The notes below the pieces were generated by a model. It was not told the DNA's origin, searched no databases, and saw only the letters and a list, made by a program, of their open reading frames with translations. A stretch of 64,000 nucleotides of DNA from Gemmatimonadaceae bacterium (GTDB taxonomy: Bacteria > Gemmatimonadota > Gemmatimonadetes > Gemmatimonadales > Gemmatimonadaceae), in NCBI GenBank assembly GCA_025934775.1, contig JAICWO010000015.1:78179-142178 (forward strand), read 5' to 3'. The translations under genes and the position numbers were made by a program. This document shows, in pieces, positions 26,174 through 34,488 of this stretch (positions are counted from its first letter, which is position 1; every line of letters begins with the position of its first letter).

Positions 26174-27381
26174 TCGATGAGCCTTGCGGGAAGAATCCCC
26201 TTGTCGCCGAACTTCGCCCGCACCTGATCGACGGTTCGCGCGAGGAGGCGATCGCGATCGCTCTCGACCAGTGCGTCCTTCCGTTCGAAGAACGTGAGCT
26301 GATCCGCCGTGGCATCCACCGCCAGTGAAGACAGACCGACGCCGATGAGACGCGCCGGAACACGGCGGCCGGCGCGCAGCTTGGCCAGCAAGCCCCGCGC
26401 GACGTCGAGAATGATTCGATCCGAGATCACGGGCGCATCGAGCGTGCGGCCAGCTTGCCGCGTCTTGAAGTCGAAGTCGCGGATGCGGACGGTGATCGTG
26501 CGCGCGGTGAGCGCGTCGCCGCGGAGGTCGGCCGCCGCGCGCGTGACCAGCGAGAGGAGCTCGCGCGCCAGCTCGTCATCATCGTTGATGTCGGCGTGGA
26601 AGGTCTCGTCGCGGCTGATGCTCTTCGCATCGCCGCCGCGCTCGACCTCACTGGCGTCGATTCCGCGCACCCGGTCGTAGAGCCAGGCCGCCTCACGCTC
26701 GCCAAGCCACTGCGTGAGCGTCGGTACATCGTATTGAAGCACGTCGGGCACGCTCCGCATGCCTAGCGCCGCGAGCCGCTCCTGAAAGCGCGGGCCAATG
26801 AGCGGAATGTCGGCGAGCTGGATCGTGCGAAGAAACTCCTCCTCCTCTCCGGCCGGGACGACGTGTACGCCCGTCGCTCCAGTGCCGGGTTTTGGCTTCG
26901 CACGTTCGACCGCGAGCTTGGCAACGAGCTTGGACGTGCCTCCGCCGATCGAAACCGAGAGCCCGGTCTCCGCCACCACACGTTCGCGAATACGTGCGGC
27001 GGTCGCGGCGAGTGGCTCGCGGTACAGCTCCTCGGTGCCTCCGAGATCGAGATACCACTCATCGATGCTCGCGCCTTCGACGACCGGCGCAAAGCGGTCG
27101 AGCGCGGCGCGAATCGCGTGGCTCTTCTCGCCGCACGCGCGCCGCGGCACCGGGACGCACATCGCGTTAGGGCAGAGTCGCAGCGCCCGCGCGATCGGCA
27201 TGGCCGATCGCACCCCGAATTTCCGCGCCTCGTACGAAGCCGAGCAGACGACACCGCGACTCTCGCGCGTGCCGCCGACGATGAGCAGCGGCTCCTTCCC
27301 CGCGCCTTCCGGATCGACCATCCGGGCGACGGCGACGAAGAACGCGTCCGCGTCGGCGAGGAGGATCCGCCGCGCGTTCAC
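26170..27381 (-). CDS. Y-family DNA polymerase (Pol IV/DinB-like)
   Basis: 403 residues starting at GTG 27381, overlapping the upstream stop as GTGA. The palm has LADADAFFVAVAR (D10, D12) and SIDEWYLDL (D107, E108), so the metal-binding acidic residues are present. HhH and little-finger regions follow (QLADIPLIGPRFQERLAALG, SISRDETFHADIND). Two positions are unusual: the SVEQ-type motif reads AVAR and the usual Ala after SIDE is Trp. It should be an error-prone translesion polymerase. Gene symbol is withheld because these substitutions leave Pol IV versus another Y-family branch open. Confidence 0.88.
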   Translation of the reverse strand: MNARRILLADADAFFVAVARMVDPEGAGKEPLLIVGGTRESRGVVCSASYEARKFGVRSAMPIARALRLCPNAMCVPVPRRACGEKSHAIRAALDRFAPVVEGASIDEWYLDLGGTEELYREPLAATAARIRERVVAETGLSVSIGGGTSKLVAKLAVERAKPKPGTGATGVHVVPAGEEEEFLRTIQLADIPLIGPRFQERLAALGMRSVPDVLQYDVPTLTQWLGEREAAWLYDRVRGIDASEVERGGDAKSISRDETFHADINDDDELARELLSLVTRAAADLRGDALTARTITVRIRDFDFKTRQAGRTLDAPVISDRIILDVARGLLAKLRAGRRVPARLIGVGLSSLAVDATADQLTFFERKDALVESDRDRLLARTVDQVRAKFGDKGILPARLID

Positions 27382-27635
27382 CGGACGCGCAGGTCCTGAA
27401 TGAACCGGGAGCTTTCGGAGTAGCGCGTGACGCCGAGAGTTCGCGCCATGATCTCGCCGACCACGCCGGCGACGTGATCGCGATATTCCTCGTCGTCCAT
27501 GCCGTCAGACGGCTCCGTGTTGTCGACGACGTAATCGATCACGGCGCCCGGCGTATCCAGGCTCTCCGCATCGACCACCGAGAGCCCGAATTCCTCTTCC
27601 ACACCGGCGAAGAACTCGTCGAGCGCCCAACTCAT
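27378..27635 (-). CDS. Small acidic protein (85 aa), carrier-protein-like
   Basis: From ATG 27635 it gives a strongly acidic 85-residue protein (MSWALDEFFAGVEEEFGLSV, VIDYVVDNTEPSDGMDDEEY). Helix pattern and size are reminiscent of acyl-carrier-like folds, but no DSL phosphopantetheine site is present. Its stop overlaps the polymerase start (GTGA), so the two are translationally coupled. Function unknown. Confidence 0.55.
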   Translation of the reverse strand: MSWALDEFFAGVEEEFGLSVVDAESLDTPGAVIDYVVDNTEPSDGMDDEEYRDHVAGVVGEIMARTLGVTRYSESSRFIQDLRVR

Positions 27636-27757
27636 TCGAGCGACCCGTCGCGCGAGCGGCAGCGATCGGACCGGCGCAACGAAGAGGCGTGGATGGCCAT
27701 GATGGCTCTCAATGTCGCCGTCGCATGCGGCGCGAGCAACGTCAAGTGTGACGGTCG

Positions 27758-27786
27758 TTGCCAGCATGTGCCCGGCGCGTCAATAT
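27758..27786 (+). promoter_or_regulatory. Candidate promoter for the GntR regulator
   Basis: TTGCCA (27758-27763) and CAATAT (27781-27786) are separated by 17 nt; the start codon is at 27798, giving a very short leader. It lies in the 162-bp divergent gap between the acidic-protein gene and the regulator gene. Confidence 0.35.
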
Positions 27787-27797
27787 AAGGCCAGCCC

Positions 27798-28562
27798 ATG
27801 ACATCGATGCGCAAGAACGGAACGCGATCGCACGCGAGCGCGAGCGACCTCTCACTCGGCAGCGCCGCTGATGCGCCGCACGGCTCGCGCCCCGAGCAGG
27901 TGTACGCGCGGCTGCGCGATCTGATCGTGCAGGGCTCCCTCGCGCCCGGAAGCCGCATCGTCGAGACCGAGATCGCAACGCGCCTCGGCGTGAGTCGCAC
28001 GCCGGTGCGCGAAGCGCTGCAGCGGCTCCAGCAGGAAGGCTACGTCATGGGATCGCCCGGCGCGCAGCAGTCGCGCCTCACCGTTGCGCCGCTCACGCGC
28101 GACGACGTCCACGAGCTGCTCAACATCGTCGGCGCGCTGGAGGGTCTCGGCGCGCGACACTCGGCGCAGATCCCGCTGGCCGACCGGAAGAATCTCGCGC
28201 GCGACCTGCGCAATCTGAACGCGGAATTCCACCGCGCGGGCAAGACGTCGCCGATCGATCACGGCAGCTTGTACGACGCGGACGAGAAGTTCCATCGCCG
28301 CATCGTCGACGCGAGCGCGGGTCCGCGGCTGTTGTCGCTGCACGACGCGGTGAAGCCGCAGGCCGAGCGGTACATTCGCATGTACATCAGCATGCTGACC
28401 GGCGACATTCGCGCGTCGGTGTACGAGCATGACCTGATCATCGCCGCGATCGAAGAAGGACGCGCCGACGACGCGGAGCTCGCGGTGCAGGTGAACTGGC
28501 GTCACGCCGCCGACCGTCTGAGCAAGGTGATCGCGATGGCCGGCGAGCGGGGGTCCTGGTAG
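27798..28562 (+). CDS. GntR family transcriptional regulator (FadR/FCD subfamily)
   Basis: 254 residues. An N-terminal winged helix-turn-helix (VYARLRDLIVQGSLAPGSRI, LGVSRTPVREALQRLQQEGY) is followed by an all-helical FCD ligand-binding domain. The latter has histidines and acidic residues typical of its metal-assisted effector pocket (DADEKFHRRIVDAS, HDLIIAAIEEGRADDAE). It probably represses genes for organic-acid or sugar-acid use; target unknown. The N-terminal 25 residues are low-complexity. Confidence 0.88.
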   Translation: MTSMRKNGTRSHASASDLSLGSAADAPHGSRPEQVYARLRDLIVQGSLAPGSRIVETEIATRLGVSRTPVREALQRLQQEGYVMGSPGAQQSRLTVAPLTRDDVHELLNIVGALEGLGARHSAQIPLADRKNLARDLRNLNAEFHRAGKTSPIDHGSLYDADEKFHRRIVDASAGPRLLSLHDAVKPQAERYIRMYISMLTGDIRASVYEHDLIIAAIEEGRADDAELAVQVNWRHAADRLSKVIAMAGERGSW

Positions 28563-28571
28563 GACCAGCGA

Positions 28572-29495
28572 CTAAGTCAGCTCCGCCAGCAGCCGCACAT
28601 AGCTCTCGTACCGCTGCTCCGTCATCGCGCCGGCGCTCACGGCTTCACGTACGGCGCAGTCGGGCTCGGAGAGATGGCGACAGTCGGCGAAGCGGCATTC
28701 CCCGCGCACGGCGCGCATTTCGGGGAAGCAGCGGTCGAGCTCCGCGGCCGGGAGCGCCCACAAGCCGACCTCTCGCAGTCCCGGCGTGTCGATCACGTAG
28801 CCGTCGGCATCGCCGGGCAGCGGAAGCATGTTCGCGCCGACGGTCGTGTGCCGGCCCTTGTTCACGGATTCGCTGATCGCGCCGACGCGCAGGTTCGCGC
28901 CGGGGAAGAGCGCGTTGAGGAGCGACGACTTGCCGACCCCCGAAGGGCCGGTGACGACGGAGCGTCGGCCGGCGAGCGCGACCCCGACGCTCGCGAGTCC
29001 GTGCTCCGCCTTCACGCTGACGTAATGGACGGGATAGCCGACCCGCTCGTACGCGTCGAAGATCTCGCGCGCGGCCGGCTCGCCGGCGACCTCGATCTTG
29101 TTCACGACGATGCGCGCGGGAAGCGCGTTGCCCTCGGCGATGACGAGGAAGCGGTCGAGCATCCGCGGATGGGGATCGGGCCTGGCGGCGGCGAACATGA
29201 CGACCACTTGATCCACGTTCACCGCGACGATGCGCTCGCCGGCTCCGCCGCCCGGGGCGCGGCGGGCGAGCTTGGAGCGCCGCGGGAGGATCTCGGCGAT
29301 CACCCACGCCTCGCCGCGCGCGGGACGCTCGATCCGGACGTCGTCCCCGACCGCCAGCTTCATATAACTAGTATTCTCGATCTTTAATCGACCGCGCAGC
29401 GTCGCATCGACCACCTCGCCCGTGACGGCGCGCACGCGCCAGACGCCGCCCGTCCCGCCGAGCACCACACCGGCGACCGGGGTGTCGTCGCTCAC
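28572..29495 (-). CDS. rsgA: Ribosome small-subunit-dependent GTPase RsgA
   Basis: 307 residues from GTG 29495, which overlaps the previous gene stop (GTGA). An N-terminal OB domain (RGRLKIENTSYMKLAVGDDV) is followed by a circularly permuted GTPase: G4 IVVNKIEVAGE comes first, then G1 VVTGPSGVGKSSLLNAL, G2 and G3 (VIDTPGLREVGL). The C-terminal zinc motif is ECRFADCRHLSEPDC. RsgA checks late 30S maturation in the cytosol. It is the last gene of an overlapping cluster with proline dehydrogenase and an M14 peptidase. Confidence 0.93.
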   Translation of the reverse strand: MSDDTPVAGVVLGGTGGVWRVRAVTGEVVDATLRGRLKIENTSYMKLAVGDDVRIERPARGEAWVIAEILPRRSKLARRAPGGGAGERIVAVNVDQVVVMFAAARPDPHPRMLDRFLVIAEGNALPARIVVNKIEVAGEPAAREIFDAYERVGYPVHYVSVKAEHGLASVGVALAGRRSVVTGPSGVGKSSLLNALFPGANLRVGAISESVNKGRHTTVGANMLPLPGDADGYVIDTPGLREVGLWALPAAELDRCFPEMRAVRGECRFADCRHLSEPDCAVREAVSAGAMTEQRYESYVRLLAELT

Positions 29496-29893
29496 GCGTC
29501 CTCGGCGTCGGCGCGGACCGCGTCCCGCCAGCGGCGGGTCGAGTCGGCGCCCGCGCGCTCGGCGATCAATCCATCGAGCAGGCGCTTCACTTCCGCGAGC
29601 GGCGTTTCGCCCAGGCGCGCGCGCGCTTCGGCGTCGGTCGCGCCGTGCGCGAGGTAATCGCTCTCGAGATGTCCCTCGGGCGTCTGGGCGCCGAGGCGCG
29701 CCCATTTCACGAAGAGGAAGAACGCCGCCCACGGCGCGGCGTGCTCGCCCGTCTCGTCGGCGACGAGCTCCACGCTGTACGAGAAGCCGTCGCTGCCTTC
29801 GAATGCCGCCGGCCGATCGTGCACGGCGGCATAGCCGCCGATCGTCGACTCATCGCCCTTGGCGTAGTCGGGCTGGCGGTACTGCGCGGCCAT
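29492..29893 (-). CDS. Hypothetical protein (133 aa)
   Basis: Start ATG 29893 shares its A with the proline dehydrogenase stop (TGATG), and its stop overlaps the rsgA start. The sequence has no recognised domain (SYSVELVADETGEHAAPWAA, FFLFVKWARLGAQTPEGHLE). It is cytosolic-looking and contains a C-terminal helical segment. The tight overlaps indicate a real, translated gene whose role is unknown. Confidence 0.65.
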   Translation of the reverse strand: MAAQYRQPDYAKGDESTIGGYAAVHDRPAAFEGSDGFSYSVELVADETGEHAAPWAAFFLFVKWARLGAQTPEGHLESDYLAHGATDAEARARLGETPLAEVKRLLDGLIAERAGADSTRRWRDAVRADAEDA

Positions 29894-30828
29894 CAGCGTT
29901 TCTTCCTGAACGCTTCGCGCATGACGTTGCCGGTGATGAATGCCACGTTCGCCGGGCGCTCGGCGAGCCGGCGCATGAGATAGGGATACCACTGCGTGCC
30001 GAACGGGACGTAGACGCGCATGTTGTACCCGTCGCGCACGAGCTGCTCCTGGAGATCGCGGCGCACGCCGTAGAGCATCTGGAACTCGAAGCGCGACCGG
30101 TCGATCCCCCGCTCCGCCACGAAGCGCTTGGCGTCGTTGATCATCGCGGGGTCGTGCGTCGCGACGCCCGGATAGTTGCCGCGCTCCGTCAGCGCGTGCA
30201 TGCACTTTAGATAATTCTGATCCACCTCGCGCTTCTCCGGAAACGCGACGGACGCCGGCTCCTTGTACGCTCCTTTGCACAAGCGCACGCGGCATTTCGC
30301 CTCGATGGCCTGCTCCACGTCGGACCACGTGCGGTAGAGATAGCTCTGCAGCACGATACCGACGTTCTCCTTGTAGGCCGGATAGAGCCGATCGTAGAAC
30401 AAGCGGAGCGTGCGCTCGGTGTACGCGCTCGACTCCATGTCGAGCCGCACGAACGTGCCGTACGCGCGGGCGCGATCGAGCACGTCGTGCATCACCGAGA
30501 TGCACAGCTCCTCGGAGATGTCGAGGCCCATCGCCGTGAGCTTGACCGAGACGTTCGCGTCGAGCTTCTGGTCGTGAATGCGGTCGAGGATCTGGAGATA
30601 GCCGCTGCCCGCCGCGCGCGCTTCGCGCTCGTTCGTCACACTCTCGCCAAGCAGGTCGAGCGACGCGGTGATGCCTTTGTCGTTGAGCGCCCGCACCGCG
30701 GCCAGCGCTTCATCGAGCGTTTCGCCCGGAACGAAGCGCGCGGCGAATTTCTTCGCGAGTCGATTGTTGCGGACGAACCGGAAGACCCGCGGCTGGTTGG
30801 AGAGATACAGGAAGGTTTGACGAAGCAT
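29893..30828 (-). CDS. Proline dehydrogenase
   Basis: 311 residues from ATG 30828, which overlaps the M14 gene stop as TGATG. The PRODH TIM barrel is recognised from SVKLTAMGLDISEELC, FVRLDMESSAYTERTL, GIVLQSYLYRTWSD, CRVRLCKGAYKEP, VATHDPAMI, EFQMLYGVRRDLQ and YVPFGTQWYPYLMRRLAERP. It oxidises proline to pyrroline-5-carboxylate with FAD, passing electrons to quinones. It is the short monofunctional type; no P5C dehydrogenase gene is in the window. The upstream peptidase could supply proline from peptides. Confidence 0.93.
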   Translation of the reverse strand: MLRQTFLYLSNQPRVFRFVRNNRLAKKFAARFVPGETLDEALAAVRALNDKGITASLDLLGESVTNEREARAAGSGYLQILDRIHDQKLDANVSVKLTAMGLDISEELCISVMHDVLDRARAYGTFVRLDMESSAYTERTLRLFYDRLYPAYKENVGIVLQSYLYRTWSDVEQAIEAKCRVRLCKGAYKEPASVAFPEKREVDQNYLKCMHALTERGNYPGVATHDPAMINDAKRFVAERGIDRSRFEFQMLYGVRRDLQEQLVRDGYNMRVYVPFGTQWYPYLMRRLAERPANVAFITGNVMREAFRKKR

Positions 30829-32660
30829 CAGTCGCGAACGGCGTGAGTGCGCAGCGTGGCCGGCTGGGCGATACGAAGCACCGGGAACTCGTGATTGGGC
30901 GCGACGAGTGAACCGTAGAAGCTCCACTGCATGAGACCATCTTCGCTCTCCGGCTCGAGCAGGTAGTACGCGAGCAGCCCGTACGGCTGGCCGGCGCGCA
31001 CCACGTACGTTCCGGCGGGCAGTGTTCTCGCCGCGGCGGCGTTCCAGCGGCCCGCCACGTCCGACATGCGACGCGAGGTCTCCGACGGCCCGCGGTCCAT
31101 GACGCTGTCCACGGCGAACGACTCGACCGTCACCTTCGCCGGCGTGGCGAGTCGCTCCACCACGAGACCGTGCATGCGCAGCGTCGGCGCGATCGCCGCA
31201 GCCGTCGCGGAGTCGAACGCGTACGCGAACGGCAGCGTGCTGGTGAGCGTCGGCGTGAAGCTCGCCATCACCGGCATGCGCACCAGCTTGATGATGCCCG
31301 TGCGCTGGCGGTTCCCCATCCCGGCTTCACGCTTGGTGCTGTCGGTGAGCGGCACCACCTCTTCGACGCGAACGTCCTCGACGCGCGTCGTGTCCATGCG
31401 AGAGCGGAGCGACAGCTTGGGCGATCGCGCCGGATGCGCGGCCCACGACGCGACCTTCGCGTCACCTGCCGGCCCGAGCGCGAGCACTGCCTTCCGATGC
31501 TCCGCGACCCAGGACAGAATCTCGCTCACGAAATCGTATGTCGACGCCACGCGACGGTCGAAGGGATCGTGCGAGAACGCCTCGCTGAGCACGGCGAGCC
31601 TGTTGCGCAAACCGTAATAATTGGTTCCATATCGCGCGAACGGCTCGTACGTCGAGAAGGTCCAGCCCGACGTCGGAATCGAATCCGCGATGATCTGCTC
31701 CAGCGACGGCGGTCTGGGGCCCCGCGCGCCGCCGCGGCCCCGGCCAAAGCCGCCGCCGCCGAGCGCACCGCCCGGTGCTCCGCCGCGAACACCAGGGCGT
31801 ACGCGGCTGAAGTCACCGTAGTCCTGGACCTCGAAGCCTTCGCGATCGCGCATGCGCGTGCGAATCTCCGCGAGCATCTTGGTCGCGAACGGAATCACGT
31901 TCACGGCGGTCGCGGTGAGCGGCGGCGAATAGGTGAGATCGTAGCCATGGATGCTGCCGTCGGTCGTGTGCAGATCCATGAAGAGATCGGGATTCCACTC
32001 GTTCAGCATCGCGATGGAACCGCGCGTCTCGGGCGCGTCCAGATCGACGTAATCGCGATTCAGGTTCCAGTGCGACGCGTTCTGGCGCGTCCCCACCAGC
32101 TCGGGGCCGTTCTGCGAGCCGCGATTCCGCGACTGGGGGCCCCACGCCTCGTTCCCGTCGGCGTTGTAGATCGGCTGAACGATCAGCACAATCGAATCGA
32201 GCACGTTCTTGTGCTTGTCGAAGAGCAGGTCGCGCAGCAGCGACTGCATCGCTTCTTTGCCTTCGACTTCGCCGGCGTGGATGTTCGCCTGGATGTACGC
32301 GACGGGGCGGCGGAGCCGGCGCGCTTCGGCCGGCGTGGTGATCAGCGGGCGCGAGGTGATCACGTACGGCAGCTCTCGCCCTTGGATCGTCTTCCCGATC
32401 GAGCCGGTCGCGATGTTCGCCCCGAGGAGCTTGAGCGAATCGATGAACGTGACGACGTCGTCGTAGTGCGACGTCTCGGTGAAGTTCGTGCGCTCCGCGC
32501 GCGTGAGCGGGCGCTTGCCCACGAAACTCTGAAGCGTGTAATGGCTGCGTGCGGGGATCGTGTAGCGATCCACCCGCTGCGCACCCAGCGTGGCCGTGCA
32601 GGCGACGGACACGAGTGCCGCGCGGACGGCCGCGCGTCGAATGAATTTTCGATCAGTCAT
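30828..32660 (-). CDS. Secreted M14 family zinc carboxypeptidase
   Basis: 610 residues with a Sec-type signal peptide (FIRRAAVRAALVSVACTATLGAQ). Zinc ligands are H128 and E131 in NIHAGEVEGKE and a distal His in LFMDLHTTDGS; the catalytic Glu is probably in LAVLSEAFSHDPF. A Gly/Arg-rich insertion near residue 290-315 (GGALGGGGFGRGRGGARG) interrupts the catalytic domain, and a C-terminal beta-rich domain follows. It should remove C-terminal residues from peptides in the periplasm or outside. Its stop overlaps the proline dehydrogenase start, so peptide breakdown and proline use appear co-expressed. Confidence 0.9.
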   Translation of the reverse strand: MTDRKFIRRAAVRAALVSVACTATLGAQRVDRYTIPARSHYTLQSFVGKRPLTRAERTNFTETSHYDDVVTFIDSLKLLGANIATGSIGKTIQGRELPYVITSRPLITTPAEARRLRRPVAYIQANIHAGEVEGKEAMQSLLRDLLFDKHKNVLDSIVLIVQPIYNADGNEAWGPQSRNRGSQNGPELVGTRQNASHWNLNRDYVDLDAPETRGSIAMLNEWNPDLFMDLHTTDGSIHGYDLTYSPPLTATAVNVIPFATKMLAEIRTRMRDREGFEVQDYGDFSRVRPGVRGGAPGGALGGGGFGRGRGGARGPRPPSLEQIIADSIPTSGWTFSTYEPFARYGTNYYGLRNRLAVLSEAFSHDPFDRRVASTYDFVSEILSWVAEHRKAVLALGPAGDAKVASWAAHPARSPKLSLRSRMDTTRVEDVRVEEVVPLTDSTKREAGMGNRQRTGIIKLVRMPVMASFTPTLTSTLPFAYAFDSATAAAIAPTLRMHGLVVERLATPAKVTVESFAVDSVMDRGPSETSRRMSDVAGRWNAAAARTLPAGTYVVRAGQPYGLLAYYLLEPESEDGLMQWSFYGSLVAPNHEFPVLRIAQPATLRTHAVRD

Positions 32661-32696
32661 AGCACGCGAATTGTACGCGATGTGGTGATCGAGCCG

Positions 32697-33311
32697 CTAC
32701 TCTGTAGGCCGCGCGGGCGGGGCGGCGGCGCGGAGCACCAGCCCGCGGGCTCGGGTGCGCGCGGCGATGCTGGGATCGGCGCCGCGATCGATGTCCGAGC
32801 GGACGTTCCGCTGATAGATGGCGAGATCGGAATCCTTCACGCCCGCGCGCTCGAGCTGCACGACGAGAGCAGTCGCGGTCGCGACGGGCACGCTGCGCCC
32901 GATGAGATCCATCACGACCGCGAGCGGCATAGTGACCGGACCATTGCCCGCCGCGGCGCGAATTCGAGCGAGGTCGCGCTGCGAGATGCCGGCGTCGAGC
33001 GCGCCGGCGGCCGTCTTGATCTCGTCTGCCGTTGCGCGCGCACCGAGTACGCGGCGCGCCGAGCTCATCCGGATCGAGAGCTGATGGACGGCGGTAACGA
33101 TCTTCTCGCCGTCGGAGCCCTTCGCCGCGCCCTCGAGCGCTTTGTCGACGAGCGGCGCGGTCGGCAGCTTGGCGTGTCGCGCCGAGTCGATGATCGCGTT
33201 GACGGCGGCGAAGGTCGGTTTGTCGAGGCGACTCGCCAGGCGCACGTCCTGCGCGCCGGCGGCGGGCGCGAAGAGCATCAGCGCCAAGAGCGCGCGCCCG
33301 CGCGCGTTCAC
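32697..33311 (-). CDS. Secreted protein of unknown function, in ECF sigma operon
   Basis: 204 residues starting at GTG 33311 (overlapping the previous stop as GTGA) with a signal peptide ending near AGAQ. The mature protein is mainly helical and Ala/Arg-rich (KLPTAPLVDKALEGAAKGSD, LDAGISQRDLARIRAAAGNG). No family recognised. Being third in the sigma/CBM48 cluster suggests a periplasmic partner or a target of that system; this is inference. Confidence 0.65.
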   Translation of the reverse strand: MNARGRALLALMLFAPAAGAQDVRLASRLDKPTFAAVNAIIDSARHAKLPTAPLVDKALEGAAKGSDGEKIVTAVHQLSIRMSSARRVLGARATADEIKTAAGALDAGISQRDLARIRAAAGNGPVTMPLAVVMDLIGRSVPVATATALVVQLERAGVKDSDLAIYQRNVRSDIDRGADPSIAARTRARGLVLRAAAPPARPTE

Positions 33312-33892
33312 TTATCGTCTTCGACGACGATCGCCGAGTTGGGCATGCCGTAGTCGTTGTCCATGACGCGCGGCGCCGTGGGATCGGCGACCCAGACGCT
33401 GTCGTCCACGACGAAGGAATAGCGATGGTGCCCCGGCGGCACTGGCGCGGTCACCGACCACACGCCGCCTCCGCGCTGCTTGGCTTGATAAGCCGCGTGC
33501 GTCGGGTCCCAGCCGTTGAAGTCCCCCGCGACGGCGACCTTCTTCGCGCCCGGCGCAACGAGGACGAACTGCACCGGCCGCGCATGCACGAGCCGGGGCG
33601 GCTGATGGAAGAGCGCCGACGCGATCGGCTTGGCGGCGACGTCGAGCACCTGATACTCGCGCACGACGCCAATCCCCGCGAACACCACGAGCGACGCCGC
33701 GAGCAGTCCCCACGAGAGCGGCGTCACGGTGACCGTGCGCGGCGTCGTGAGGCGGCTCCAGAACCCGAACCGATGACGCGGCATGCCGCGCACGGCCGCC
33801 ATCACCCGGTCGTCCACGCTGGAGCTCACCGGCACCGGCCCGTGCAGGTGCCGTGCGATATTCCTCATTCGCATATCATCATCGCCGCGCAT
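33308..33892 (-). CDS. Single-pass membrane protein with extracytoplasmic CBM48/AMPK-type glycogen-binding domain
   Basis: 194 residues. A short basic cytosolic N-terminus (about 55 residues) precedes one membrane helix (LSWGLLAASLVVFAGIGVV). A C-terminal isoamylase N-terminal-like domain follows: VQFVLVAPGAKKVAVAGDFN, GWDPT, GVWSVTAPVPPGHHRYSFVV, DDSVWVADPTAPRVMDNDYG. It starts inside the ECF sigma gene (14-bp overlap; later ATGs at 33874 and 33868 are possible). The layout, cytosolic stub + TM + sensor directly after a sigma gene, resembles an anti-sigma factor with a carbohydrate-sensing outer domain. No ZAS zinc motif is present. Confidence 0.8.
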   Translation of the reverse strand: MRGDDDMRMRNIARHLHGPVPVSSSVDDRVMAAVRGMPRHRFGFWSRLTTPRTVTVTPLSWGLLAASLVVFAGIGVVREYQVLDVAAKPIASALFHQPPRLVHARPVQFVLVAPGAKKVAVAGDFNGWDPTHAAYQAKQRGGGVWSVTAPVPPGHHRYSFVVDDSVWVADPTAPRVMDNDYGMPNSAIVVEDDK

Positions 33893-34430
33893 TGTGCACC
33901 TCGCTCAACAGCTCCCGGAGCCGGTCGCACGCGCGCATCACGCGCATCTTGAGCGCCGACACCCCGACCCCCGTGAGCTGCGACATCTCGTCGTAGCCCA
34001 AATCCTCGACGTACTTGAGCAGGAAGGCTTCCCGCTGCTCCGCGCGCAGCCGCTGCAGCGCGCGATCGATCTCCTCGCGCCACGCCGTCTGCTCGGCGGG
34101 ATGCTCCTGCGACGCGCCGAGCAGCGCCACCTCGTCCGACACGAACGTGCGCGATCGCCGGCCGCGCCTCGCCCCCAGCGTGCGACACCGGTTCACCAGA
34201 ATGCGAAAGAGCCACGCGCCAAAGCGCTCGGGATCCTCGCATCGAACCAATGACCTGTACGCGCGCGTGAACGCGTCCTGGAGCGCCTCTTCGGCGTCCT
34301 CGCGGTTGCCGAGCATGTGAAACGCATACCGCGAATACCGGTCGCGATACCGCTCGACGAGTCCGCGAAATGCTTCGACATCGCCGCGCAGCACGCGGCC
34401 GACGATCACTGCATCCGAGCTACCTTCCAC
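33879..34430 (-). CDS. ECF RNA polymerase sigma factor
   Basis: 183 residues. Region 2 is MLGNREDAEEALQDAFTRAY then FGAWLFRILVNRCRTLGARR; region 4 is RLRAEQREAFLLKYVEDLGY then DEMSQLTGVGVSALKMRVMR. The C-terminus overlaps the CBM48 membrane-protein gene. The divergent-free upstream gap of 58 bp to fadJ means its promoter lies in that gap or within fadJ. The likely role is envelope or polysaccharide stress control with its membrane partner. Confidence 0.92.
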   Translation of the reverse strand: MEGSSDAVIVGRVLRGDVEAFRGLVERYRDRYSRYAFHMLGNREDAEEALQDAFTRAYRSLVRCEDPERFGAWLFRILVNRCRTLGARRGRRSRTFVSDEVALLGASQEHPAEQTAWREEIDRALQRLRAEQREAFLLKYVEDLGYDEMSQLTGVGVSALKMRVMRACDRLRELLSEVHNARR

Positions 34431-34488
34431 GAAGCACTGACCTGGCCAGGAGGTTGGGAGTCACAGCCGGCGTATCACTCGCGTTGTA

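Noticed and set aside
31170..33353. Plus-strand open frame of 727 codons opposite the M14 peptidase and secreted protein genes
   Set aside because: Antisense shadow; no domains, and both minus-strand genes have signal peptides and overlapping start/stop junctions.
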